From NCBI RefSeq assembly GCF_022952855.1, contig NZ_JALJDX010000219.1, positions 95,390 through 159,389 of the forward strand: DNA of 64,000 nt, in the 5' to 3' direction. The translations under genes and the position numbers were made by a program. The notes under the pieces are model-generated. The model ran no database searches. It saw only the letters and a list, made by a program, of their open reading frames with translations, and had not been told where the DNA came from. The DNA is from Pseudomonas sp. RGM2987 (GTDB lineage: Bacteria > Pseudomonadota > Gammaproteobacteria > Pseudomonadales > Pseudomonadaceae). Below are positions 25,901 through 35,243 of the stretch, in pieces. Within the stretch, counting starts at the first letter, position 1. Every line of letters starts with the position of its first letter.

Positions 25901-26635
25901 ATGCGTGTCGCCATACTGGATGACGAACCGGCTGAGTTGCGCCGGGTGGAACAGACAGTGCAACAAATCCCCGGCAGGGGCGAGCCAGCCTGGACCTTGC
26001 ACAGTTTCGAACGCGGCGAAGACCTGCTGCGGCAGCTGCGCCGGGAAACCTTCGACCTGTTGATCCTCGACTGGCAGTTGCCGGATATCAGCGGCTTGGC
26101 ACTGCTGCGCTGGACCCGCGAGCACATGGACGCGCCGCCGGCCGCCATCATGCTCACCAGCCGTGACGGCGAGCATGACATCGTCCAGGCCCTCAACGCC
26201 GGCGCCGACGATTACGTGAGCAAACCCTTCAGGCCCAACGAACTCAAGGCCAGGGTCACCGCCGTGCTGCGTCGCCACAATCTGGAACGCGCGCCCGCCA
26301 GCGAGGCGCTGGTGTTCAATGACCTGGTGTTCGACGACGCCGAACTGACCGTCACCCGCGCCGGCATGCCCATCAGCCTGACCGAACGAGAGTACCGCCT
26401 GGCCCGCTGCCTGTTCGCCAACCTGGGCCGGCCGCTGTCCCGGGAGTATTTCTACGAACGTTTCTGGACCCACGAGGAAATGACCTCGTCCCGGCCACTG
26501 GACACGCATATCTATCGCCTGCGCAACAAGCTCGGACTGACTGCGGAGCGGGGTTGGCAGTTGTTGACGATTTACGGGTATGGGTATCGGTTGGAAAGTG
26601 TGGCGGTGGGGAGTGAAGCGTCAGTCGCAAGCTAG
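25901..26635 (+). CDS. OmpR-family response regulator
   Basis: A 244-residue regulator. The receiver domain has acidic residues D7/D8, the phospho-acceptor Asp57 (LILDWQLP) and Lys108 (SKPFRP). An OmpR-type winged helix (about 135-235) contains LTEREYRLARCLF and RPLDTHIYRLRNKLGL. The ATG at 25901 follows AAGGAA. It is most likely the partner of the divergent histidine kinase. The targets are unknown. Confidence 0.9.
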   Translation: MRVAILDDEPAELRRVEQTVQQIPGRGEPAWTLHSFERGEDLLRQLRRETFDLLILDWQLPDISGLALLRWTREHMDAPPAAIMLTSRDGEHDIVQALNAGADDYVSKPFRPNELKARVTAVLRRHNLERAPASEALVFNDLVFDDAELTVTRAGMPISLTEREYRLARCLFANLGRPLSREYFYERFWTHEEMTSSRPLDTHIYRLRNKLGLTAERGWQLLTIYGYGYRLESVAVGSEASVAS

Positions 26636-26654
26636 GGAGGGCGGATGGAATCCC

Positions 26655-26759
26655 GTGGCGAGGGAGCTTGCTCCCGCTTGACCGGGCTGACGCTCCAGTG
26701 CGAAGCGCTCACAAAAAGGGGCTGCTGCGCAGCCCAGCGGGAGCAAGCTCCCTCGCCAC
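26655..26759. repeat. paired REP elements, family 1 (REPIN-like)
   Basis: Inverted 24-bp family 1 elements lie at 26655-26678 and 26736-26759. The spacer contains AGTGCGAAGCGCTCACAAA, also found in the spacer of the pair at 2131-2222, so the spacer is conserved and the whole pair behaves as one unit. It lies between the convergent response regulator and gabP. Confidence 0.9.
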
Positions 26760-26767
26760 ACCGGATA

Positions 26768-28162
26768 TCAACCGAGCGTTTGCGCCAGGCTTCCTGTTTT
26801 CGCGACCCGACGACGCTGCAACAGCAATCCGCACGCCACCACCAGAATGCTAAGCAGACCCGTTGCAAGGATCTCCACGCGATGGGCTTCCTGGAACAGC
26901 ATGATAGTCAACGCCCCGACGATGAACACGATGACCGCGTAGGTCAGCGCAGGGAACAACCACATGCTAAAGGCGATTTTTTCGCCGCGTGCCATGCGCT
27001 GCTTACGCATACGCAATTGCGAAACCGCGATCACCAGGTACACCAGCAGCGCGATGGCACCCGAGCTCGCCAGCAGGAAATCAAACACAGCGGCCGGGGC
27101 CACGTAATTGGCAAACACCGCCAGGAACGCGGCGGCGGTCGACAGCATTACGGCCCAGTGAGGCGTACCGCTCTTATTGGTGCGCTGGGAAACCGCCGGC
27201 GCATCACCACGCTTGCCCAACGAGAACATCATGCGCGAAGCGGTGTACAGCGCCGAGTTCAGGCAACTGGTCACCGCGACCAGCACCACGATATCGACGA
27301 TCAGCTTGGCGTTAGGGATGCCCATGCGCTCCAGCACGGTCTGGTACGAACCTACGCTTGCGAGCATCGGGTCGTTCCACGGCACCAGCGACACCACCAT
27401 GAAGATCGACACGAGATAGAACAGGCCGATCCGCCAGATCACCGAGTTGGTCGCCTTGGAAATCTGCTGGCCCGGGTTCTTCGACTCGGCAGCCGCAATG
27501 GTCACGATCTCGGTGCCCATGAACGAGAACATGGTGGTCAGGATCGCGCCCAGTACGGCGCCCATGCCGTTGGGCAGGAAGCCTTGGGTATCGAACAGGT
27601 GCGAAACGCCACTGACCTGACTGGTAGGCAGCAAACCGAAGATCGCCAGCGCGCCCAGGGCCACGAAGCCAATGATCGCGATGACCTTGACCAGGGCGAA
27701 CCAGAACTCAAACTCGCCGTAGTTCTTTACGCTGAACAGGTTGGTAATCGTCAGCAACAAGGTGATCACCAGGGTGAAGACCCAGATCGCCACGTTCGGG
27801 AACCAGGCATGCAGGATGGTCGCGGCCGCGTTGGCTTCCAATGGAATCACCAACACCCAGAACCACCAGTAAAGCCAGCCGATGGTGAAACCGGCCCAGT
27901 GCCCGATCGCCCGATCCGCGTAAGTCGAGAAAGAACCGGTGTCCGGCGAGGCCACGGCCATTTCGCCGAGCATGCGCATCACCAACACCACCAGCGCACC
28001 GGCCGCCGCATAGGCCAGCAGCACAGCCGGCCCGGCCGCTGCGATTGCATGGCCGGAGCCCACGAAAAGACCAGCGCCAATCACGCCGGCGATGGAGAGC
28101 ATTGTCACATGACGGGGCTTGAGCCCTTGCTCCAGGTTGTTGGAAGTTTGCGTACCACTCAT
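26768..28162 (-). CDS. gabP: GABA permease (APC family)
   Basis: A 464-residue, 12-segment amino acid permease that resembles E. coli GabP along its length: GLKPRHVTMLSIAGVIGAGLFVG, MLGEMAVASPDTGSFSTYAD, GWLYWWFWVLVIPLEANAAA and SCLNSALYTASRMM. It should import gamma-aminobutyrate and perhaps related omega-amino acids across the inner membrane. It is a single gene on the reverse strand. A 9-bp inverted repeat lies about 45 bp upstream of its start. Confidence 0.92.
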   Translation of the reverse strand: MSGTQTSNNLEQGLKPRHVTMLSIAGVIGAGLFVGSGHAIAAAGPAVLLAYAAAGALVVLVMRMLGEMAVASPDTGSFSTYADRAIGHWAGFTIGWLYWWFWVLVIPLEANAAATILHAWFPNVAIWVFTLVITLLLTITNLFSVKNYGEFEFWFALVKVIAIIGFVALGALAIFGLLPTSQVSGVSHLFDTQGFLPNGMGAVLGAILTTMFSFMGTEIVTIAAAESKNPGQQISKATNSVIWRIGLFYLVSIFMVVSLVPWNDPMLASVGSYQTVLERMGIPNAKLIVDIVVLVAVTSCLNSALYTASRMMFSLGKRGDAPAVSQRTNKSGTPHWAVMLSTAAAFLAVFANYVAPAAVFDFLLASSGAIALLVYLVIAVSQLRMRKQRMARGEKIAFSMWLFPALTYAVIVFIVGALTIMLFQEAHRVEILATGLLSILVVACGLLLQRRRVAKTGSLAQTLG

Positions 28163-28465
28163 TGAGACTACCCTTGGAATTGGATTTATTCGTACCGCCT
28201 CTTGCCATCGTCTTCTGTCAATTTAAAAAGACGATGTGTTGTTTATTCAGCACGCAAGTTTTACGCCAGAAAATCCGAGACCCCGTAGTTGCGGGGGGTT
28301 GCTGCGGTTTGCAAACTATTGAGAAGAAAGCCTTTGTTCCAAAGTGTTACCGGGTTACCCGGTTCTTGACCGTTGGGTCTCGCAAGGAAGCATTTAATTA
28401 AGACGTAAAAAAAAGCCAACGCTTTAGGCGTTGGCTTTTCTTGTAGAGCAATGGCTGCCGGTTGA
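28163..28465. other. 303-bp intergenic region between gabP and gyrB
   Basis: It holds the 5' region of gabP, with inverted repeat arms CATCGTCTT (28206-28214) and AAGACGATG (28228-28236) that could be an operator or leader hairpin. It also holds the gyrB terminator at 28411-28439. The middle 170 bp show nothing recognisable. Confidence 0.5.
28407..28439 (-). terminator. terminator of the dnaA-dnaN-recF-gyrB cluster
   Basis: AAAAGCCAACGC (28411-28422) and GCGTTGGCTTTT (28428-28439) form a perfect 12-bp stem with a 5-base loop. On the reverse strand the stem runs into a T tract (plus-strand A run from 28407). It lies 27 bp after the gyrB stop. Confidence 0.92.
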
Positions 28466-30883
28466 TCAGAAATCCAGGTTAGACACCGCCAACGCGTTGC
28501 TCTCGATAAAGTCACGACGTGGCTCGACCGCATCACCCATCAGGGTGTTGAAGATCTGGTCCGCGCCAATGGCGTCTTCGATGGTGACCTTCAGCATCCG
28601 GCGCGAGCCCGGGTCCATGGTGGTTTCCCACAGCTGGTCCGGGTTCATTTCGCCCAGTCCTTTGTAGCGCTGGATGGTGTGGCGCTTGGTGCTTTCGGCC
28701 ATCAGCCATTCAAGGGCTTCCTTGAACTCGGTCACGGCTTTCTTGCGCTCGCCGCGTTGAATGTAGGCGCCTTCGTCCAGCAGCGTGCTCAATTGCGCGC
28801 CGAGGGAGACAACGGTCTTGTAATCGTTGCTGCCGAAGAAGTCGCGGTTGAAGGTAACGTAGTTCGACAAGCCGTGGGAGATCAATTCGACCTCTGGCAG
28901 CCAGACGTTACGTTCACGGTCTTCACGCAGACTGGCTTTATAGACCAGGCCGGACTTCTCGACGGTGCGCAAGCGGGTTTCGTACTGGGCCAGCCAATCC
29001 TGCATCGCTGCGTGATCGGACAGTTGTTCCAGGCTGACGGCCGGCAGGTAGATGAAGTGCTCGGTCAGCTCCTGTGGATAAAGACGCGACAGGCGCTTGA
29101 GGGTCTTCATCACCAGACGGAAGTCGTTGACCAGGCGCTCAAGTGCCTCGCCGGAGATGCCCGGAGCGTCTTCGTTCAGGTGCAGGCTCGCATCTTCCAG
29201 GGCCGACTGCGTCATGTACTCTTCCATGGCGTCGTCGTCTTTGATGTATTGCTCTTGCTTGCCTTTCTTGACCTTGTACAGCGGCGGCTGGGCGATGTAG
29301 ATGTAGCCGCGCTCGATCAGCTCCGGCAGTTGACGGAAAAAGAACGTCAGCAGCAGGGTGCGGATGTGCGAACCGTCGACGTCGGCGTCGGTCATGATGA
29401 TGATGTTGTGATAGCGCAGCTTGTCGATGTTGTACTCTTCGCGGCCGATGCCACAGCCCAGCGCGGTGATCAAGGTGCCGACTTCCTGGGAGGAAATCAT
29501 CTTGTCGAAGCGCGCCTTCTCGACGTTCAGGATCTTGCCCTTGAGCGGCAGGATCGCCTGGGTGCGACGGTTGCGTCCCTGCTTGGCGGAGCCGCCAGCA
29601 GAGTCACCTTCCACGAGGTACAGCTCGGACAGGGCAGGGTCCTTTTCCTGGCAGTCAGCCAGTTTGCCCGGCAGGCCGGCGATGTCCAGCGCGCCTTTGC
29701 GGCGGGTCATCTCACGGGCCTTGCGCGCCGCTTCACGGGCACGGGCGGCGTCGATCATCTTGCCGACCACCAGCTTGGCTTCGTTGGGGTTCTCTAGCAG
29801 GAAATCGGAGAAGTACTTGCCCATTTCCTGCTCGACCGCGGTCTTCACTTCGGAAGAGACCAGCTTGTCCTTGGTCTGGGAGCTGAATTTCGGATCCGGC
29901 ACCTTCACCGAAATGATCGCCGTCAGGCCTTCACGGGCATCGTCACCGGTGGTGGCGACTTTATGCTTCTTCGCCAGGCCTTCCTGTTCGATGTAGTTGT
30001 TCAGGTTACGCGTCAGCGCCGAACGGAAGCCCACCAGGTGGGTACCGCCGTCACGCTGCGGAATGTTGTTGGTGAAGCACAACAGGTTCTCGTTGAAGCT
30101 GTCGTTCCATTGCAGGGCGATTTCCACGCCGATGCCGTCTTCACGCTGGACGTTGAAGTGGAAGACCTGGTTGACCGCCGTCTTGTTGGTGTTCAGGTAC
30201 TCGACGAACGCCCGCAGGCCGCCTTCGTACTTGAACAGCTCTTCCTTGCCGCTGCGCTCATCCTTGAGGACGATGCCGACACCGGAGTTCAGGAACGACA
30301 GTTCACGGATCCGCTTGGCGAGGATGTCCCAGCTGAAGTGGATGTTCTTGAACGTTTCGCTGGAAGCCTTGAAGTGAATCTGGGTCCCGGTGGTTTCGCT
30401 GTCGCCAACAATCGCCATGGGTGCCTGAGGCACGCCGTGGACGTAAGTCTGTTCCCAGATCTTGCCGCTGCGGCGAACCGTGAGGACCAGTTCCTCGGAC
30501 AGTGCGTTCACTACCGAGACACCTACGCCGTGCAGACCGCCGGAGACCTTGTAGGAGTTATCGTCGAACTTACCACCGGCGTGCAGGACGGTCATGATGA
30601 CCTCGGCGGCGGAAACGCCTTCCTCTTTATGCACGTCTACCGGGATGCCACGGCCGTTGTCACGAACGGTGATGGACTCATCCGGGTGGATGATAATGCT
30701 GATGTCGTCGCAGTAACCGGCGAGGGCTTCGTCGATGGAGTTGTCGACCACCTCAAACACCATGTGGTGCAGTCCGCTACCATCATCGGTGTCGCCAATG
30801 TACATACCGGGACGTTTGCGTACGGCATCCAGGCCTTTCAGCACTTTAATGCTCGTTGAGTCGTACGTATTTTCTTCGCTCAA
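28466..30883 (-). CDS. gyrB: DNA gyrase subunit B
   Basis: An 805-residue type II topoisomerase ATPase subunit. GHKL motifs are EVVDNSIDEAL, DNGRGIP and GGLHGVGVSVVNAL. The TOPRIM motifs are EGDSAGGSAKQGR and DADVDGSHI, and the C-terminus has the quinolone-region EGDSA and the ending VSNLDF. With GyrA it introduces negative supercoils. The start is TTG at 30883 (MSEENTYDSTS), preceded by GGAGTGAAGG on the coding strand. A GTG at 30892 is an alternative. It lies five bases after recF. Confidence 0.98.
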   Translation of the reverse strand: MSEENTYDSTSIKVLKGLDAVRKRPGMYIGDTDDGSGLHHMVFEVVDNSIDEALAGYCDDISIIIHPDESITVRDNGRGIPVDVHKEEGVSAAEVIMTVLHAGGKFDDNSYKVSGGLHGVGVSVVNALSEELVLTVRRSGKIWEQTYVHGVPQAPMAIVGDSETTGTQIHFKASSETFKNIHFSWDILAKRIRELSFLNSGVGIVLKDERSGKEELFKYEGGLRAFVEYLNTNKTAVNQVFHFNVQREDGIGVEIALQWNDSFNENLLCFTNNIPQRDGGTHLVGFRSALTRNLNNYIEQEGLAKKHKVATTGDDAREGLTAIISVKVPDPKFSSQTKDKLVSSEVKTAVEQEMGKYFSDFLLENPNEAKLVVGKMIDAARAREAARKAREMTRRKGALDIAGLPGKLADCQEKDPALSELYLVEGDSAGGSAKQGRNRRTQAILPLKGKILNVEKARFDKMISSQEVGTLITALGCGIGREEYNIDKLRYHNIIIMTDADVDGSHIRTLLLTFFFRQLPELIERGYIYIAQPPLYKVKKGKQEQYIKDDDAMEEYMTQSALEDASLHLNEDAPGISGEALERLVNDFRLVMKTLKRLSRLYPQELTEHFIYLPAVSLEQLSDHAAMQDWLAQYETRLRTVEKSGLVYKASLREDRERNVWLPEVELISHGLSNYVTFNRDFFGSNDYKTVVSLGAQLSTLLDEGAYIQRGERKKAVTEFKEALEWLMAESTKRHTIQRYKGLGEMNPDQLWETTMDPGSRRMLKVTIEDAIGADQIFNTLMGDAVEPRRDFIESNALAVSNLDF

Positions 30884-30888
30884 TGCCT

Positions 30889-31992
30889 TCACTCCCGATG
30901 GTCGTGGGTCTGGGTGATACGGCCCTGTTCCACGTGGAACAGAGCGACTGGCGTTTCCGTCTGCCAGCCTTCCCTCAGTAATTCGTGATCTACACAGGTG
31001 ATAAAAACCTGGCAGCGTAAGTCTTCCAGCAAGCGGCACAAGGCGCGGCGGTGGGCTTCGTCCAGCTCGGACGGCAAGTCATCCACCAGATAAATACACT
31101 GACCGCGACGAGCCTGGCTGACCAGGTGCCCTTGGGCAATCCGCAAGGCACACACCACCAACTTCTGCTGTCCCCGGGACAAGATGTCCGCGGCATTGTG
31201 TGCGCCCAATCTGAGGCGCAAGTCAGCGCGTTGTGGTCCGGCCTGGGTATGGCCTATCTGCTGGTCTCGCTGCAGTGAACCAGCCAGCACGGCGCTCAGT
31301 TCCCGATCCTTGTCCCAGCCTCGGTAATAGCTGAGCGTCAGGCCCTCAAGCTCAACCAGTTCGCTCAAGGTCTGCTCGAAGACCGGTTTCAAGGCTTTGA
31401 TGTAAGCACGGCGGTATTCATCGATTTCAGCGCTGGCCTGGCACAGTTCCCTGTCCCAAACCGCTTGCGAAACGGCGTCAAGTGTACCATGCCGCAGCCA
31501 AGAGTTTCGCTGGCGCAGCGCCTTCTGCAAGCGCTGCCAAGTCCCCATGAATCGCGGTTCCACGTGGAACACACCCCAGTCGAGGAACTGTCGACGAATT
31601 TTCGGCGCGCCTTCAAGCAATCGGAAGCTGTCGGGGTTGATCAACTGCAGCGGTAGGATCTCCGCCAGTTGCGCGGCGCTGCGGGCATTCTGGCCATCGA
31701 TGCGGATTTGGAACTCGCCTTGCCGATCCCGGGAAATCCCCAAGGCGCTATGCCCACCTTCTGCAAGCTCCACCTGACCGAACACCGTGCACGCCAACTG
31801 ATCGTACTGAATGACCGGCAACAGTCGTGTACTGCGAAACGAACGGGCAAGCCCCAGCAAGTGAACGGCTTCCAGGACACTGGTTTTGCCGCTGCCGTTG
31901 GCGCCGTACAGGATATTGATTCGGGGGGAGGGGGAGAAGGTCACCGGGTGCAGATTGCGCACCGCGGTGACCGAGACGCGACTTAGAGACAT
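30889..31992 (-). CDS. recF: DNA replication and repair protein RecF
   Basis: A 367-residue SMC-like ATPase. Walker A GANGSGKT is at 30-37, and the signature region LSRGQQKLVVCALRIAQG and Walker B YLVDDLPSELDE follow. It loads RecA at gaps with RecOR. It is part of the conserved dnaA-dnaN-recF-gyrB cluster. Two parS palindromes lie within this coding sequence. Confidence 0.97.
   Translation of the reverse strand: MSLSRVSVTAVRNLHPVTFSPSPRINILYGANGSGKTSVLEAVHLLGLARSFRSTRLLPVIQYDQLACTVFGQVELAEGGHSALGISRDRQGEFQIRIDGQNARSAAQLAEILPLQLINPDSFRLLEGAPKIRRQFLDWGVFHVEPRFMGTWQRLQKALRQRNSWLRHGTLDAVSQAVWDRELCQASAEIDEYRRAYIKALKPVFEQTLSELVELEGLTLSYYRGWDKDRELSAVLAGSLQRDQQIGHTQAGPQRADLRLRLGAHNAADILSRGQQKLVVCALRIAQGHLVSQARRGQCIYLVDDLPSELDEAHRRALCRLLEDLRCQVFITCVDHELLREGWQTETPVALFHVEQGRITQTHDHRE
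30926..30941. promoter_or_regulatory. parS centromere site 1 (inside recF)
   Basis: A perfect 16-bp palindrome TGTTCCACGTGGAACA, extended to 18 bp by a flanking C and G. This matches the Pseudomonas/Bacillus parS consensus bound by ParB and marks the origin-proximal segregation locus. It lies near the 3' end of recF. Confidence 0.93.
31556..31571. promoter_or_regulatory. parS centromere site 2 (inside recF)
   Basis: GGTTCCACGTGGAACA has the full 14-bp parS core GTTCCACGTGGAAC with one outer mismatch. It lies 630 bp from site 1, also within recF coding sequence. Confidence 0.9.
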
Positions 31993-32012
31993 CTAGCTTC
32001 TGCTGGGCATGA

Positions 32013-33116
32013 TTACAGACGCATCGGCATGACAACGTAAGCCGAATCGTCGTTATCGGACTCCTGTACCAGCGCACTGCTGTTGGAGTCGGACAGGATC
32101 AGACGCACTTGCTCGGTGGTCATCACCCCCAGTACGTCGAGCAGATAGCTGACGTTGAAGCCGATTTCCAGGGAGCCGCCGTTGTACTCCACGCCTACTT
32201 CTTCTTCCGCTTCTTCCTGCTCCGGGTTGTTCGCCTGGATTTTCAGCTGACCGTTGGCCAGTTGCAGACGAATACCACGGTACTTTTCGTTGGACAGAAT
32301 CGCGGTACGGCTGAAGGCTTCGCGCAACGCCTGGCGGTCGCCCAGCACCAGCTTGTCGCCACCTTTTGGCAGCACGCGCTCGTAGTCAGGGAATTTGCCG
32401 TCCACCAGTTTCGAGGTGAAGGTGAACTCACCTGTAGTAGCGCGGATGTGGTGCTGGCCCAGCACAATGCTGACGTTGCCATCCGGCTCGGTCAGCAGGC
32501 GCGCCAGTTCGAGAATACCTTTGCGCGGTACGATCACCTGGTGGCGATCCGGTTGGCCGATATCGGCCTGCATCGAGCACATCGCCAGGCGGTGCCCGTC
32601 GGTGGCGACGGCGCGGATCACACCGGCGGACACTTCCAGCAGCATACCGTTGAGGTAGTAACGCACATCCTGCTGGGCCATGGCGAAGCTGGTGCGTTCG
32701 ATCAGACGACGCAATTTGTTCTGTTCCAGGCTACAGGTCAGCGAGCCCGGGCCTTCTTCCACAGTCGGGAAATCATTGGCCGGCAGGGTCGACAGGGTGA
32801 AACGACTGCGGCCAGCCTTGACCACGAGCTTCTGCTCATCGACCTTGATGTCGATCAGCGCATCGTTGGGCAGGCTCTTGCAGATGTCCATCAGCTTGCG
32901 CGCCGGCACCGTGATAGAACCTGGATCGGCGGGCTCTTCAAGCTGCACACGACCGACCAGCTCGACTTCCAGGTCGGTACCGGTCAGCGACAGTTGCTGG
33001 CCTTCGACAACCAGCAGCACGTTGGAAAGTACCGGCAAGGTCTGGCGGCGTTCGACGACGCCTGCGACCAGTTGCAGGGGTTTCAACAGGGCTTCGCGTT
33101 GAATGGTGAAATGCAT
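32013..33116 (-). CDS. dnaN: DNA polymerase III beta sliding clamp
   Basis: A 367-residue clamp with the three-domain repeat: MHFTIQREALLKPLQLVAGV at the start, RKLMDICKSLPND, and the C-terminus ending DDSAYVVMPMRL, the usual clamp end. It tethers polymerase III and recruits Hda-type factors. It lies between dnaA (39-bp gap) and recF. Confidence 0.98.
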   Translation of the reverse strand: MHFTIQREALLKPLQLVAGVVERRQTLPVLSNVLLVVEGQQLSLTGTDLEVELVGRVQLEEPADPGSITVPARKLMDICKSLPNDALIDIKVDEQKLVVKAGRSRFTLSTLPANDFPTVEEGPGSLTCSLEQNKLRRLIERTSFAMAQQDVRYYLNGMLLEVSAGVIRAVATDGHRLAMCSMQADIGQPDRHQVIVPRKGILELARLLTEPDGNVSIVLGQHHIRATTGEFTFTSKLVDGKFPDYERVLPKGGDKLVLGDRQALREAFSRTAILSNEKYRGIRLQLANGQLKIQANNPEQEEAEEEVGVEYNGGSLEIGFNVSYLLDVLGVMTTEQVRLILSDSNSSALVQESDNDDSAYVVMPMRL

Positions 33117-33155
33117 GGTCTAGTCCCTTGCCTTAATAAGCTGCGCTGGTGGTCA

Positions 33156-34679
33156 TCAAGTGGTCAGTGTACGCAGCAGGTTCTTGTAGTCCTCGCGGAT
33201 GTCCGCGTCGGATTCCTTAAGTTCGTTGATCTTGCGGCAGGCGTGCAGCACGGTGGTATGGTCGCGACCGCCAAACACATCGCCGATTTCCGGCAGGCTG
33301 TGGTTGGTCAACTCCTTGGACAAGGCCATGGCCACCTGGCGCGGTCGTGCTACCGAGCGCGAACGGCGCTTGGATAACAGGTCGGAAATCTTGATCTTGT
33401 AGTATTCAGCAACAGTACGCTGAATGTTATCCACAGACACCAGCTTGTCCTGAAGGGCCAGCAGATCCTTCAACGACTCACGAATCAGCTCGATGGTAAT
33501 GTCGCGCCCCATGAAGTGCGAATGGGCGATCACCCGCTTGAGGGCACCTTCGAGTTCACGCACGTTCGAGCGAATACGCTGGGCAATGAAGAACGCCGCA
33601 TCATGGGGCAGTTCGACCTTGGCCTGATCGGCCTTCTTCATCAGGATCGCGACCCGGGTTTCCAGTTCCGGAGGCTCGACGGCAACCGTCAGACCCCAAC
33701 CGAACCGCGACTTGAGGCGTTCTTCAAGGCCTTCGATTTCCTTCGGGTAACGGTCGCTGGTGAGAATCACCTGCTGTCCACCTTCAAGCAAGGCGTTGAA
33801 GGTGTGGAAAAACTCCTCTTGGGAGCGTTCCTTGCGCGCGAAGAACTGAATATCGTCGATCAGCAGGGCGTCCACCGAACGGTAGAAGCGCTTGAATTCG
33901 TTGATCGCGTTCAGTTGCAACGCTTTGACCATGTCGGCTACGAAGCGCTCAGAATGCAGGTACACGACCTTGGCATTCGGGTTCTTCTTCAACAGGTGGT
34001 TGCCCACGGCATGCATCAAGTGGGTCTTACCCAAGCCCACGCCGCCATAAAGAAAGAGCGGGTTATAGCCGTGCTTGGGATTGTCCGCGACTTGCCAGGC
34101 GGCTGCCCGGGCCAGTTGGTTGGACTTACCTTCGACGAAGTTCTCGAAGGTGAAGGTCCGGTTCAGGTAGCTGGTGTGCTTGAGCGCGCCTTCGACCTGG
34201 ACGGTGCGCTGTTCGGCCCGTACCGGTGCCTGCTGGCTGCTGGCGCCGGCCATGGGGTCGAAGCTATCCCGGGACGGCTCCTCGCTGACCTCTTCCACTT
34301 TTTGTGCGTTGCGCTTGTTCGGCGTGGGCGTCGGGGCAGGCGCGGCATGGTTGTTGACCGGTACCGCAGCCGCCTGGGCCTGGGAGGCCGCCGCAGCCAG
34401 CGGCGCATTGGGCGCTGCCCGCGGTGCCGAGCTGCGCTTGCTACCTATTAATAAGGACAACGCCGGCGCCATGCCATTGCCGTGCTCGTCGAGCAGCTCC
34501 ATGACCCGGCCCAGGTACTTTTCGTTGACCCAGTCGAGAACGAAGCGGTTCGGTGCGTAGACACGCAGCTGGTCGCCTTCGGCTTCGACCTGTAGTGGAC
34601 GGATCCAAGTGTTGAATTGTTGGGCAGGCAGCTCATCGCGCAAAAGCTCCACGCACTGCTGCCAAAGTTCCACTGACAC
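33156..34679 (-). CDS. dnaA: chromosomal replication initiator DnaA
   Basis: A 507-residue initiator. Domain I begins MSVELWQQCVELLRDELPAQ. A long Ala/Pro-rich linker spans about 84-160. The AAA domain has Walker A GGVGLGKT (212-219) and Walker B LLIDDIQF. Domain IV carries the DnaA-box recognition motif GGRDHTTVLHACRKI. The start is GTG at 34679, with AGGGGA six bases upstream. A perfect DnaA box (33427-33435) lies inside the gene. Confidence 0.98.
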   Translation of the reverse strand: MSVELWQQCVELLRDELPAQQFNTWIRPLQVEAEGDQLRVYAPNRFVLDWVNEKYLGRVMELLDEHGNGMAPALSLLIGSKRSSAPRAAPNAPLAAAASQAQAAAVPVNNHAAPAPTPTPNKRNAQKVEEVSEEPSRDSFDPMAGASSQQAPVRAEQRTVQVEGALKHTSYLNRTFTFENFVEGKSNQLARAAAWQVADNPKHGYNPLFLYGGVGLGKTHLMHAVGNHLLKKNPNAKVVYLHSERFVADMVKALQLNAINEFKRFYRSVDALLIDDIQFFARKERSQEEFFHTFNALLEGGQQVILTSDRYPKEIEGLEERLKSRFGWGLTVAVEPPELETRVAILMKKADQAKVELPHDAAFFIAQRIRSNVRELEGALKRVIAHSHFMGRDITIELIRESLKDLLALQDKLVSVDNIQRTVAEYYKIKISDLLSKRRSRSVARPRQVAMALSKELTNHSLPEIGDVFGGRDHTTVLHACRKINELKESDADIREDYKNLLRTLTT

Positions 34680-35243
34680 GGATATCCCCTGTTGAAAGCC
34701 GGTGAGGCAAAAACAAGCGGCCATTGTAGCGATCAGACGTCCAGTTATCCACATGCAGGTTGCTGTTCGCCCATGATTTATCAATGCCTTAACAGAGGGA
34801 AAGGCGACGGGCGGTCAGTGGATAAGCTCTGTGGATAACCAGGCTTGAGGTCGTTGCACAAGTAGGGGTCAAACCCAGTGGATAACCCCTCTGTGGATAA
34901 CCTACACTTTCACCCACAGCTTATCCGACAGCGCAGCACAGGCTTGTCACTGCTTTCCACTGTAGTTGTCATTCTCTGTACAGCTTGAATATAAAGGGAT
35001 ACAGGTGGTTATCCACAGACCAATGGCCGCCTAGCTTTTATAAGCTTTACAGAAAAGCTTTAAATAATTCCCTTCTTTATTTCTATATTTGGCTCCGCAG
35101 GGGAATGACATCCGAGAGGCTGGATATCTATTTAAAGGAAACGCTGGTTGGAAATTGACCTAGAGGCTTGCTTTCTCTAGAATCCCCGGTCTCTTAAAAC
35201 GGGGGCCATTCCGGCCCGTTGTGGACGAACCAGGTAACACGAC
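34680..35243. other. oriC: chromosomal replication origin oriC
   Basis: The 564-bp dnaA-rpmH intergenic region. Perfect DnaA boxes (TTATCCACA) lie at 34745-34753 (+), 34830-34838 (-), 34892-34900 (-) and 35009-35017 (+). One-mismatch boxes lie at 34817-34825 and 34877-34885. An AT-rich tract at about 35033-35090 is a likely unwinding element. Gene direction switches here, dnaA leftward and rpmH rightward. The location matches the known Pseudomonas origin. Confidence 0.93.
35155..35183 (+). promoter_or_regulatory. rpmH promoter
   Basis: TTGACC at 35155-35160 and TAGAAT at 35178-35183 with exact 17-bp spacing, a strong sigma-70 match 61 bp upstream of the rpmH start. It should drive rpmH-rnpA-yidD-yidC. 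Confidence 0.8.

Noticed and set aside
28679..30859. Long forward-strand reading frames opposite gyrB (372 and 298 codons)
   Set aside because: They mirror gyrB codon structure in a GC-rich genome, have no recognisable domains and lie wholly antisense to a certain gene.
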